Shown piece by piece: positions 44,988 through 53,193 of a DNA stretch of 64,000 nt. The translations under genes and the position numbers were made by a program. This stretch comes from Gemmatimonadota bacterium. Lineage in GTDB: Bacteria; Gemmatimonadota; Gemmatimonadetes; Longimicrobiales; Gaopeijiaceae. The notes under the pieces are model-generated. The model made no database searches. It was not told where the DNA came from and saw only the letters and a program-made list of their open reading frames with translations. Every line of letters starts with the position of its first letter. The stretch's first letter is position 1. The stretch covers positions 62,001 to 126,000 of the forward strand of contig JAJEBW010000025.1 in NCBI GenBank assembly GCA_022822325.1, written 5' to 3'.

Positions 44988-45173
44988 ATGAAGGAAGCTC
45001 GGCAACCAGCGACCGATCAGCCCGCAGACCAGTCGATTTCGACCGACAGAGAAGTCATGCGCTTGCTTGATGAAGCGCTTGCCCGCTACGAGGACATCAT
45101 GGAGTTGGCGGATCTCGTGGACGGTTTGGACACCGGCGCGGCCGCTCCCGTGGAACCGACGCACATGCGGTGA
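44988..45173 (+). CDS. Small acidic protein of unknown function
   Basis: A 61-residue frame follows an excellent ribosome-binding site (AAAGGAGGA, about five bases before the ATG). The product is helical and acidic (STDREVMRLLDEALARYEDI, MELADLVDGLD) with no signal peptide. It is not recognised. It overlaps the start of the protease remnant downstream by four bases (GTGA), so it could be the surviving first gene of a pair. Confidence 0.5.
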   Translation: MKEARQPATDQPADQSISTDREVMRLLDEALARYEDIMELADLVDGLDTGAAAPVEPTHMR

Positions 45174-45568
45174 TTCCGGCGTACGCCATGTCGGCGAGTA
45201 CCATGGTGGCTCTCGGATGCGATCGGATCATCATGGGTCGGCAAAGTCAGCTTGGACCAACAGATCCTCGACAGAAACACATGTTCCGGAACCGCCATGA
45301 CTCCGTAGCCCTTGCGCAACGGATTGCGGCTCACTTCGGCGGACCAGAGCACGGGAGTCATGGCAGACGCATCGGCCGCGAGGAGGCCCGCGGACTGGGT
45401 CTCGATGTCGTTGATCTCGAGGAAGACCAGGCTCTGCAGGAAGCGATCCTTACGTTGTATCATCTTGTCACCATTGCGTTCGAGCAAGGACCAGCACTGA
45501 AGACGGTTGCAAGCAGCAATGGCCGGATGTGGGTGAAGAACATCCCCAGCGCCGGGCCTCAGCCATAA
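45170..45568 (+). pseudogene. Remnant of a ClpP-class (serine dehydrogenase proteinase, SDH-type) protease
   Basis: The first 33 codons give IPAYAMSASTMVALGCDRII, MGRQSQLGPTDPR, a close match to the catalytic serine region of SDH/SppA-like proteases (AMSAGTMIALACDEIVMG...LGPIDPQ). The usual 80-residue middle is gone. The rest (SHGRRIGREEARGLGLDVVD, LEEDQALQEAILTLYHLV) is the family C terminus. The N-terminal third is also missing. A truncated gene with an internal deletion explains this best. Lower GC content than the flanks suggests a foreign origin. Confidence 0.6.
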
Positions 45569-45753
45569 TGGCTCGCCTGACACTTCCATGACCGCACTCC
45601 GCCCCTGGCAGCTACCATCGCCGAACATTCGACACCGATTGCCAACAGACCTGCGACCCTGCCTGCATAACCGGGAGAATGTAGGGGTGACGCGATGTGT
45701 CATCGTGACCTGAACCATCGCGACACCCCCCCAACCCCCAGGAGACCGCCCCC

Positions 45754-47007
45754 GTGAGAACCCGCCGCATCCCATTCCCCCTTTTCGTCCTCGCCGTTGG
45801 CCAACTCCAGGCCGGATGCGCACCGGAGGCCACGGGAAGGAACGCGACCGAGCCGATCCAGCCGGTCCGCCCCGGCATCGAGGTGCTGCTGGCCGATTCG
45901 CTCGATCTGGTGCGGGGACGGCGCGTCGGCCTCGTGACCAACCACACCGGCCGCGACCGCGCGGGCGTCTCGTCGATCGACCGACTGGCGGAGCACCCCG
46001 AGGTCGAGCTGGTCGCGCTCTACTCCCCCGAGCACGGGATCCGGGGCAGTGCCGAGGCGGGGGTGCGGGTCGAGGGCGGAATCGACGAGCGCACCGGCCT
46101 GCCCATTCATTCGCTCTATGGCCAAACGCTGAAGCCCACGCCCGAGATGCTGGCGGGCGTCGAGGCGCTCCTCTTCGACATCCAGGATGTGGGGGCGCGG
46201 TACTACACCTACCTCTCGACGATGGCGCTGGCGATGGAGGCGGCGGGAGAGGGTGAAATCCCCTTTGTGGTGCTCGACCGTCCCAACCCGATCGGCGGCG
46301 ATCCGGTGCAGGGCAACGTCCTCGACCCCGGCTTTTCCTCCTTCGTCGGCCTCTATCCGATCCCGATGCGGCACGGACTCACGGCGGGCGAGTTCGCGCG
46401 CATGGCGGCGGGCGAGTTCGGGGTTGAGGTCGATCTGAGCGTCGTGGTCGCGGATGGCTGGGAGCGCGCGATGCCCTTCGGCGAGACCGGAATTCCGTGG
46501 ATTGCGCCCTCGCCCAACATGCCGTCGGTGGAGAGCGCGCTGCACTATCCGGGAAGCTGTCTCTTCGAGGGAACGCCGGTCTCGGTGGGGCGCGGGACGG
46601 ACCGGGCCTTTCAACAGGTGGGCGCGCCCTGGATCGACGGCGAGGCGCTGGCTGCCCGGCTGGAGGCGCTGGAGGTGCCCGATGCGCGCTTCGTCCCGGT
46701 GCGGTTTACGCCGGAGAATCCGGGCGATGGCAAGTTCGGCGGGATCCAGGTGGGGGGCGTGCGACTGGAGGCCGATGGGCCCGTCTACGATCCAACGCTG
46801 GCGGCGCTGGCGCTCCTGGTGGAGATCAGGGCGATGTCGGGCGAACGCTGGGAGTGGCGGACGGGACACTTCGACCGGCTGGCGGGCACCGATGCGCTCC
46901 GGAGCGCCCTGGACGCCGGGGCGTCGTACCGGGAACTTGCGGTGGACTGGGGGGTGGGACTGGACGACTTTCGGGCGTTGCGGGCGCCCCATTTGCTCTA
47001 TCGCTGA
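45754..47007 (+). CDS. namZ: Exo-beta-N-acetylmuramidase NamZ-like lipoprotein (DUF1343, GH171)
   Basis: NamZ releases N-acetylmuramic acid from the non-reducing ends of peptidoglycan chains. The 417-residue protein is a lipoprotein (VGQLQAGC, Cys22) with the DUF1343 blocks: RRVGLVTNHTGRDR, ALYSPEHGIRGSAEAG, SLYGQTLKPTPEML, LLFDIQDVGARYYTYLSTM, VLDRPNPIGGDPVQGNVLD, PIPMRHGLTAGEFA, PWIAPSPNMP and LFEGTPVSVGRGTDRAF. The Glu and His in SPEHG are likely in the active site. The GTG start has AGGAGA nine bases upstream. Its partners on the other strand are NagZ-like enzymes, a symporter and a kinase, which makes a muramate-salvage route plausible. The gene is followed after 12 bases by the LRR-protease gene. 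Confidence 0.92.
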   Translation: MRTRRIPFPLFVLAVGQLQAGCAPEATGRNATEPIQPVRPGIEVLLADSLDLVRGRRVGLVTNHTGRDRAGVSSIDRLAEHPEVELVALYSPEHGIRGSAEAGVRVEGGIDERTGLPIHSLYGQTLKPTPEMLAGVEALLFDIQDVGARYYTYLSTMALAMEAAGEGEIPFVVLDRPNPIGGDPVQGNVLDPGFSSFVGLYPIPMRHGLTAGEFARMAAGEFGVEVDLSVVVADGWERAMPFGETGIPWIAPSPNMPSVESALHYPGSCLFEGTPVSVGRGTDRAFQQVGAPWIDGEALAARLEALEVPDARFVPVRFTPENPGDGKFGGIQVGGVRLEADGPVYDPTLAALALLVEIRAMSGERWEWRTGHFDRLAGTDALRSALDAGASYRELAVDWGVGLDDFRALRAPHLLYR

Positions 47008-47019
47008 CAGGGGGACGAG

Positions 47020-50000
47020 ATGCGGTCGCACGCCACCAAACCATCCGCCGGTTGCGCATCCGCGCGCGGCCTCGCGGCCCGCGGACAACCCCATCGCCAC
47101 ATTCGCGCGGCCGTGCATCGGCGCCGGACCGCTGCGCTCGGCGTCATGCTGCTGCTGGCGGCCTGCTCGGACGATCCCCCCCCCACCGCCCCGCCCCCAC
47201 CACCCCCCGCCGACACCGACACCGCCGACCGCGCGGTCCTCATCGATCTCTTCAATGCCACCGGCGGCCCCGACTGGCGCGAGAACGGCGGCTGGAACAC
47301 ACCCGCGAGCATTCGCAACTGGCACGGCGTCCGCACCGACGGCGAAGGCTTCGTCACCGAGCTCGATCTGAGCGCGAACGGGCTCTCGGGAACCCTTCCC
47401 GCGCGGCTTGGCGAGCTCTCCCGGCTGGAGCGCCTGGCGCTGGACGACAACGAGATCGGGGGCGCGATTCCTGCTTCGGTGGGCGCACTCGCGCAGCTCA
47501 CCTTCCTGGAACTGGGCCGCAACCAGCTCACCGGGCCGATCCCGCCCGAACTGGGCAACCTTGCCCGCCTGGATTCGCTGCAGCTCGCCTTCAACTCGCT
47601 CGCCGGTCCGGTTCCCGCCGAGTTGGGAAATCTCGCTTCGCTGCGACGGTTGCTGCTGGCCTGGAACGAACTCTCGGGTCCGGTGCCGCCGGAGCTGGGC
47701 AATCTGACCAACCTGACCTACATGAGCCTCAGCCGGAACCAGCTTGCCGGAACGGTCCCGCCCGAGCTGGGCAACCTGTCCGCGATCGAGATCCTGTCGG
47801 TTTCGCGCAATAATCTGACCGGAACGATTCCGACGGAGCTGGGCGACCTTGACGCCGTCGAGGGATTGTATCTCTACGACAACCGGCTCACCGGCCGCAT
47901 CCCCGACGAGCTGGCCGCCCTGGAGGGGCTGGAGACGCTCTGGCTGCACCAGAACCGTCTGACGGGCCCGATTCCCGAGGCCTTTGGCAATCTGGTCGCG
48001 CTGCAGGATCTGCGCGCCGAGACCAACCGGCTGAATGGCCAACTCCCCGCTGCCCTGGGAGAGATGCGCGCGCTGAGCCGCCTCTGGCTCGCCGACAACG
48101 ATCTGGAGGGAACGCTGCCGCCCGGAATCGGCGCGCTCCGGGATCTGGAGACGCTGCGGCTGGAAGGGAACGAGCGGATGGCGGGACTGCTTCCGCGCGA
48201 ACTTCTGAACCTTGCCTACCTGGAGAATCTTTCCTATGCGGGAACGGCTCTCTGCGCTCAGATCGACCGCGAGTTCCAGGATTGGCTGGCCGACGTCGCG
48301 GCGGACGAGCCCGCCGAGTGCGAGGCGGCCCATGTGGAGCGGCTGGCGCTGGGCCGGCTTCATGCCGCAACCGGGGGCGAAGGTTGGGCGGAGCGGGGGG
48401 GTTGGGGGACGGGAGCGGCGGTCGCGGACTGGCACGGCGTCGGCCTCGAGGGCGAACGCGTGGTCGAACTCTCGCTGGCCGGGAATGGTCTTGCGGGAAC
48501 GCTGCCGCCGGTGATCGCGAATCTGACCGCGTTGCGCCGCCTGGAGCTGGGGGACAACAACCTGGTCGGCGATCTTCCCCCGGCCCTGGCCTGGCTTCCC
48601 GACCTGACCGAACTGCGGCTCGAAGGGAATGAAGGGCTCGCCGGACGACTGCCCTTCGCGCTCCGAAATCTGGGTGGGCTGCGCGCGCTCGCCTTCGATC
48701 GCACCGGGCTCTGCGCCTCCCCGGCGGCGTCCTTCCAGAGCTGGCTCGCCGGAATTCCCGAGTGGACGGGGGCGACCTGTCCCAATCCCGACCAGGTGAC
48801 GATCTCCCTGGAGCTGGCCTACCTGGTGCAGTCGGTGCAGGAACCGCGGCGGCGCGTCTCCCTGGTCGCGAATCGCGAGGCGTTGCTGCGCGTCTTTCTC
48901 ACCGCCGAGGAGCCGCGGGGGTTCTTCGAGCCGGAGGTGTCGGCGGTCTTTGCGCGCGATGGAAGCGAGGTGCACCGGGCCGTTCTCACGCGGGACGACG
49001 ACCGCATTCCCGGCGGCGCGGAGGAGGGCGAACTCGGGCAGTCGTGGAACGCGGCGATCCCGGCGGAGGTGATCGCTCCCGGCCTGACGATGGTCGTCGA
49101 GGCGGACCCGGCCGGGGCTCTTCCCCTGGCGCCCGCAAGCCGCACCCGCTGGCCCGAGGCGGGGGTCGATTCGCTGCGCGTGGTCGAAGTCTCTCCCCTG
49201 CGGATCACTCTGGTCCCGGTGGTGGAGGCCGCCGAGCCCGACACCTCGGTCCTGGCCTGGACGCGCGGCATCGACGGCGACAGTCCCCAACTCGGGCTGC
49301 TTCGCCATTCCTTCCCCTTCTCCGAGCTGCAAGCCACGGGGCGCGCCACCTACATGACCTCCCTCGACCTGACCACGGAGGCCGGGCAGCATGAACTCCT
49401 CGACGAGCTGGAGGCGCTGCGCACGGCGGACAACGGGACCGGGCACTACTACGGCGTGGCGTCGAGCGTGAATGGATTCGTGCGCGGCTGGGGCCTGATT
49501 TCAGGCTGGATCAGCATGGGCAAGGCGATTCCGGTCGAGTTGGCCCACGAGATCGGGCACAACCTGAGTCTGCGGCACGCCCCCTGCGGCAACCCGCTCA
49601 ACATCGACCCGGCCTTCCCCTACCGGGACGGAAGCATCGGCGTCTGGGGATACGACTTTCGCGACGGCAACCTCCTGCCCCCGGACCGCAGCCGGGATCT
49701 GATGTCGTACTGCCAGCAACGGGCCTGGCTGAGCGATTATCACCACGCCAGGGTGATCGACTATCGCGCGGGACTCGCGGCGGATGGCGGGGCCGACATC
49801 GTGGCGGCCGACGCGGCGCCGACCGATCTGCTCGTCCTCTGGGGCGGAATCCTCAATGGCGAGCCGCGGCTGAATCCCCCCTTCGCGATGCGCGGGCGGG
49901 CTCGGGTTCCGCAGGCGTCGGGACCCTGGCGCATTCAGGGCGGCGGCCGCCGGGGCGAGTCGCTCTTTTCGCTGGATTTCACGCCCGGCGAGGACGGCTA

Positions 50001-50271
50001 CGGCGGCGGGCACTTCTTCTTTGCGATTCCGATCGAACCGGGCTGGGCCGATGCGCTCGAACGGATCACGCTTTCCGGACCCGAAGGGACGGTGTGGCTC
50101 GACCACGACGACGAGCGAGCCATCACGGTGGTGAGGGAGCGGGGAACCGGACGGATCCGGGCGATTCTGCGCGACTGGGAGGGGGCGCCGCCGACGCTGC
50201 AGGGCGACCGGGCGGAGCTGGATGCGGTGACGACGCGAGGGCCCGGCGAGGCGGTGCGTCTGCGAAGGTAG
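47020..50271 (+). CDS. Lipoprotein with leucine-rich repeats fused to a zinc metalloprotease
   Basis: The 1083-residue protein has a lipobox (VMLLLAACSDD), a Pro-rich linker and an LRRNT-like cap (LIDLFNATGGPDWRENGGWN). About 12 plant-type LRRs follow (residues 110-420; for example LTGPIPPELGNLARLDSLQL), then a second cap plus short LRR block (430-590). The C-terminal half is a metalloprotease: HEIGHNLSLRH at 843-853 gives the HExxHxxxxxH zinc site, and DLMSYC supplies a Met-turn, as in metzincins; the layout recalls M66-type enzymes. It would be surface-exposed, with LRRs choosing the protein target. It sits 12 bases after namZ and may be co-transcribed. The repeats are regular and intact. 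Confidence 0.85.
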   Translation: MRSHATKPSAGCASARGLAARGQPHRHIRAAVHRRRTAALGVMLLLAACSDDPPPTAPPPPPPADTDTADRAVLIDLFNATGGPDWRENGGWNTPASIRNWHGVRTDGEGFVTELDLSANGLSGTLPARLGELSRLERLALDDNEIGGAIPASVGALAQLTFLELGRNQLTGPIPPELGNLARLDSLQLAFNSLAGPVPAELGNLASLRRLLLAWNELSGPVPPELGNLTNLTYMSLSRNQLAGTVPPELGNLSAIEILSVSRNNLTGTIPTELGDLDAVEGLYLYDNRLTGRIPDELAALEGLETLWLHQNRLTGPIPEAFGNLVALQDLRAETNRLNGQLPAALGEMRALSRLWLADNDLEGTLPPGIGALRDLETLRLEGNERMAGLLPRELLNLAYLENLSYAGTALCAQIDREFQDWLADVAADEPAECEAAHVERLALGRLHAATGGEGWAERGGWGTGAAVADWHGVGLEGERVVELSLAGNGLAGTLPPVIANLTALRRLELGDNNLVGDLPPALAWLPDLTELRLEGNEGLAGRLPFALRNLGGLRALAFDRTGLCASPAASFQSWLAGIPEWTGATCPNPDQVTISLELAYLVQSVQEPRRRVSLVANREALLRVFLTAEEPRGFFEPEVSAVFARDGSEVHRAVLTRDDDRIPGGAEEGELGQSWNAAIPAEVIAPGLTMVVEADPAGALPLAPASRTRWPEAGVDSLRVVEVSPLRITLVPVVEAAEPDTSVLAWTRGIDGDSPQLGLLRHSFPFSELQATGRATYMTSLDLTTEAGQHELLDELEALRTADNGTGHYYGVASSVNGFVRGWGLISGWISMGKAIPVELAHEIGHNLSLRHAPCGNPLNIDPAFPYRDGSIGVWGYDFRDGNLLPPDRSRDLMSYCQQRAWLSDYHHARVIDYRAGLAADGGADIVAADAAPTDLLVLWGGILNGEPRLNPPFAMRGRARVPQASGPWRIQGGGRRGESLFSLDFTPGEDGYGGGHFFFAIPIEPGWADALERITLSGPEGTVWLDHDDERAITVVRERGTGRIRAILRDWEGAPPTLQGDRAELDAVTTRGPGEAVRLRR

Positions 50272-50355
50272 GGGGCGACCTGCTGCGGCCGGAGACTCGG
50301 GCCGCTCCGCCGGCTCCCGGGTCGCGCCGTCCGGGGGCGACCCCTGCGGCCGGCC

Positions 50356-50371
50356 GGGGGTTCAGTCCCCC
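50356..50371. terminator. GC hairpin at the dat stop codon
   Basis: GGGGG and CCCCC flank TTCAGT, overlapping the stop codon of the leftward dat-like gene, between it and the rightward protease gene. Two similar 21-bp direct copies (50271-50292 and 50333-50353, core GCGGCCGG) lie just before it. No U-tract is present. Confidence 0.35.
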
Positions 50372-51210
50372 GAAACGACCTCCAGGAAGCGGTCGAAGAG
50401 AGCCCGCGAGACCTGTCCCACTTTTCCGTCGGCGATCGCAGCCCCGTCGATCTCGACCAGGGGACGCACCTCGGTGGTGGTGCCGCTCAGGAAGACCTCG
50501 TCGGCCGCCCGCAGTTCGCCGATCTGGATCGCCCGCTCCTCCACCGGAATTCCCAGCGCGTCCGCCAGCTCGATGACGAACTCGCGGGTCACCCCGTGAA
50601 GGATGTAGTTGGAGCGCGGGGCGGTGGTCAGCACGCCGTCGAAGACCGCGAAGAGGTTGGCGTGGGAACCCTCGAGGGCAACTCCGTCGCGCACGAAGAT
50701 CGCGTCGTTCACCCCGGCGTTCACCGCCGCCTGCTGCGCGAGGACATTGGGGAGCAGCGCGATCGCCTTGATGTCGGCGCGGGCCCAGCGCTGGTCCGGC
50801 ACCGTGACCGCGTCGTAGCCCTCTTCCCAGCGTTCGCGCGTCGGCCGCAGGTATTCGTTCGCGAAGCCGTAGATGGAGGGGGGGACGGGGGGGTTGGGAA
50901 AGGCGTGGGTCCGGGGCGCGATCCCGCGCGTCACCTGCACATAGACGTAGGCGACCGGGACGCCGGTCAGCCCGTTGCGGGCGAGCAGCTCTTCCTTGAC
51001 CTCGCGCAGCGCGGCCGCGTCGTAGCCGATCTCGATGGCGGCCAGACCCCGGCGCATCCGGTCGAGGTGGCGGTCCCAGCGAAAGAGGCGGCCCCGGTAG
51101 GCGGGTGTGACCTCGTAGACGCCGTCGGCGAAGAGGTAGCCGCGATCGTTGACGGGAACGCGGGCTTCGTCGATGGGCAGGTATTCGCCGTTCAGGTGGA
51201 CGATCTTCAT
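50362..51210 (-). CDS. dat: D-amino-acid transaminase (class IV aminotransferase)
   Basis: The PLP enzyme swaps amino groups between D-amino acids and keto acids, supplying D-Ala or D-Glu for cell-wall peptides. The 282-residue product has fold-type IV features: RVPVNDRGYLFADGVYEV, VTRGIAPRTHAFP, DIKAIALLPN with the PLP lysine at residue 148, EGSHANLFAV and FLSGTTTEVRPLVEIDG. The RGIAPRTHAFP block is closer to D-alanine transaminase than to branched-chain transaminase or ADC lyase. The ATG at 51210 starts the conserved N terminus. It is convergent with the LRR-protease gene and lies downstream of pspA on the same strand. Confidence 0.87.
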   Translation of the reverse strand: MKIVHLNGEYLPIDEARVPVNDRGYLFADGVYEVTPAYRGRLFRWDRHLDRMRRGLAAIEIGYDAAALREVKEELLARNGLTGVPVAYVYVQVTRGIAPRTHAFPNPPVPPSIYGFANEYLRPTRERWEEGYDAVTVPDQRWARADIKAIALLPNVLAQQAAVNAGVNDAIFVRDGVALEGSHANLFAVFDGVLTTAPRSNYILHGVTREFVIELADALGIPVEERAIQIGELRAADEVFLSGTTTEVRPLVEIDGAAIADGKVGQVSRALFDRFLEVVSGD

Positions 51211-51289
51211 TCGGTTGTCGCTTGCCTTCGTTGTCGCGCGCCCGGGGGATTCGCCTGCGCGGCAACGCCGTTCGGGCGGCGCCGGGGGA

Positions 51290-52147
51290 TCAGTGGACGC
51301 TGCTGCGCTTCCGTTCCAGGCGGTCGAACTCCTCCAGGAGCTCGGCGTCGCGGACCGGGGGGCCGGAGCTGGATCCGCCCGACGAGGCGGCCGCGTCTTC
51401 CTCTTCGCTCTCGCCGGCGCTGTCGCCCGCTTCAAGCTGCTTCGGGGGCTCGGGCTCGGGGGCGGCCAGGAGTCCCATCCGGGCCTTCAGCGCGAGGAGC
51501 TTGTCGTCCGTCTCGTCCGCGGCGCCTCCCGCTTCCAGTCGCACGAACTCCTTCTCCAGGCTGTCGCCCGCCAGCGCTTCGGTCACCTCCGCCTCGGCCA
51601 GGTTGCGCTGCTCCTGTTCCTCGATCCGTTCGGCCATCCGGTTGAAGGCGTCGAAGGCCGAGGTGTCGGACAGACCCGACATCGTGTCGTGGATTCGCTT
51701 CTGCGCCTGCGCCCGCTTCTGCTTCGCGATCAGGAGATTCCGCTTCCGCTTGGCTTCCTCGATCTTCTCGTGCAGTTGGCGCAGCGATCCCTTCAGCTTC
51801 TCGGTCTCCTGCCGCTGCGCTTCCCAGCTCTGGAGGTAGGCGGCCACATGATCCTGCTGCTCGCCATGGCGGGTCAGCGCCTGCTTGGCCAGGTCGTCGC
51901 GCCCCTGCTCCACGGCCAGCATCGCCCGCTTCTCCCAGGCCTTCATCTGCTTGCTGGCTTCGTCGAGCTGCCGCTTCAGCTTGCGTTCGTCCGCGATCGC
52001 GCCCGCAACCTCGCGCTTGGCCTTCGCCAACTGGTCGCGCATGTCCACAATGATCTGGTTCAACATCTTTTCCGGATCCTCCGCGCGGGAGATCAGGTCG
52101 TTGATGTTGGATTTGATCATCGTCGAGAACCGCTTGAATATGCTCAT
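51290..52147 (-). CDS. pspA: PspA/IM30 family membrane-stress protein
   Basis: PspA coats and stabilises damaged inner membrane. The 285-residue protein is almost wholly helical: an amphipathic start (MSIFKRFSTMIKSNINDLIS), then the family block AEDPEKMLNQIIVDMRDQL followed by AKAKREVAGAIADERKL and long coiled coils to about residue 180. The C-terminal 70 residues are an acidic Ser/Gly/Glu-rich extension that ends EEFDRLERKRSS and is not typical of PspA. The ATG overlaps the stop of the upstream YbjN-like gene (ATGA), so the two proteins are probably made together. No PspF-type regulator or sigma54 site is seen. Confidence 0.9.
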   Translation of the reverse strand: MSIFKRFSTMIKSNINDLISRAEDPEKMLNQIIVDMRDQLAKAKREVAGAIADERKLKRQLDEASKQMKAWEKRAMLAVEQGRDDLAKQALTRHGEQQDHVAAYLQSWEAQRQETEKLKGSLRQLHEKIEEAKRKRNLLIAKQKRAQAQKRIHDTMSGLSDTSAFDAFNRMAERIEEQEQRNLAEAEVTEALAGDSLEKEFVRLEAGGAADETDDKLLALKARMGLLAAPEPEPPKQLEAGDSAGESEEEDAAASSGGSSSGPPVRDAELLEEFDRLERKRSSVH

Positions 52148-52551
52148 TCCTGACCGTCCTCCGTCCTGTGGGCCAGATCCCGAATGCGCGCCAGATGGGA
52201 CGACGCGGCCAACTGCACGCTCTCGAGCGACGCCTGCAACTCCTCGAAGTCGAGTCCCATCAGCTGCAATGTGTCGCTCAGGATCAGCTCCCGCCCCTCG
52301 ATTCCGTATGCGCCGTGAACCACGTCGGTGGCGTTCAGCCGCAACAACTCCTCGAAGAGCCCGCCGAGCCCATCCGCTTCCACCGGCAGATCCATCACCT
52401 TCATGCGGATCACCAGCACCGGATCGGAGTAGTGGATGACGATCGGGGCGCCGCCATTCTCCGAACGAACGAGGAACATGTCCTCGTCCACCTCCTCGTA
52501 GTCCGCGTCGAGGCGAATCAGATATCCTTCAAGATCTTCGCGAGTAACCAT
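52144..52551 (-). CDS. YbjN-like/type III chaperone-like fold protein
   Basis: The protein of about 135 residues has the pattern of the YbjN/CesT-like fold: TREDLEGYLIRLDADYEEVD, MFLVRSENGGAPIVIHYSDP, LVIRMKVMDLP and ELLRLNATDVVHGAYGIEGR. Such small proteins often bind partner proteins. Its four-base overlap with pspA suggests it modulates PspA. I chose the ATG at 52551; an ATG at 52575 would add eight residues and is possible because the GGGGAGG before 52551 is only two bases away. Confidence 0.7.
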   Translation of the reverse strand: MVTREDLEGYLIRLDADYEEVDEDMFLVRSENGGAPIVIHYSDPVLVIRMKVMDLPVEADGLGGLFEELLRLNATDVVHGAYGIEGRELILSDTLQLMGLDFEELQASLESVQLAASSHLARIRDLAHRTEDGQE

Positions 52552-53193
52552 GTCCTCCCCGGGTGCGATGTGCATTGACGACCTTGCGCACCGGCGGAAA
52601 CCGGCGCGAACGGGAAGCTAAAGCGCATCGGGCAAGCGAACAAGGGCGAGGAAGGCGCTGATGCACCCGGCCGGGGAGCCGGGGGGCGCCGAAGCGACCT
52701 GAAAGCCGTCCAGCCGGAAAGTCGGAGTGCCAGCGACAATCGGGATGAGAGCCTGGGGTTGCGCGCGCACCCTCTCCGTCCGGCCGCCTGCGCGGGCCGG
52801 CCCGCGCAGGGGCCGGAGCCAGGGGGCGGGCGCATGCGACGCTCAGGAAAGGAACCGGTCCCGGCGCCATGTCGCGGCGGGGCGAATTCGTTTGAGCCGC
52901 TGCCGTCCTGCGGCCCCGTCGGTTGCCGCGAACGGAGTGGCGCGGCGCCTGCCAACTGCAGGTCAGCTTGCCGCAGTGGAAGACGCCGTCCTCCTGGCCA
53001 TCGCCCCGCGGTGGAGTTCGGTGCCCGGGCCGCGGGAGGGACCCGGGAATGCGGCGGATGCGCCAAGGCCGATTTCGTCGTCCCGAGGGAGCGTTCCGCC
53101 CCGCTCCGGGCGGCCGGCGGCGAGGCGGCAAGGAGCGACTTCGCCCAGGGAGCGGCGGCCAGGGCGCGCAAGGACAGGCGCGTCCCCCGGCCT
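52552..53193. other. Long gene-free region with a 24-bp palindrome
   Basis: Between uvrA and the YbjN-like gene, both leftward, about 640 bases hold no convincing gene. I looked for RNase P RNA, tmRNA and SRP RNA signatures and found none. At 52787-52810 there is a perfect 24-bp GC palindrome whose left half is CCTGCGCGGGCC. Confidence 0.5.

Noticed and set aside
45700-49446. Open frame of about 1250 codons on the minus strand
   Set aside because: It is antisense to namZ and the LRR-protease gene. Its apparent repeats mirror the LRRs.
52576-53193. RNase P RNA or tmRNA in the long gap
   Set aside because: A GGAAAGTC-like stretch near 52717 first suggested RNase P, but the other conserved segments are missing on both strands.
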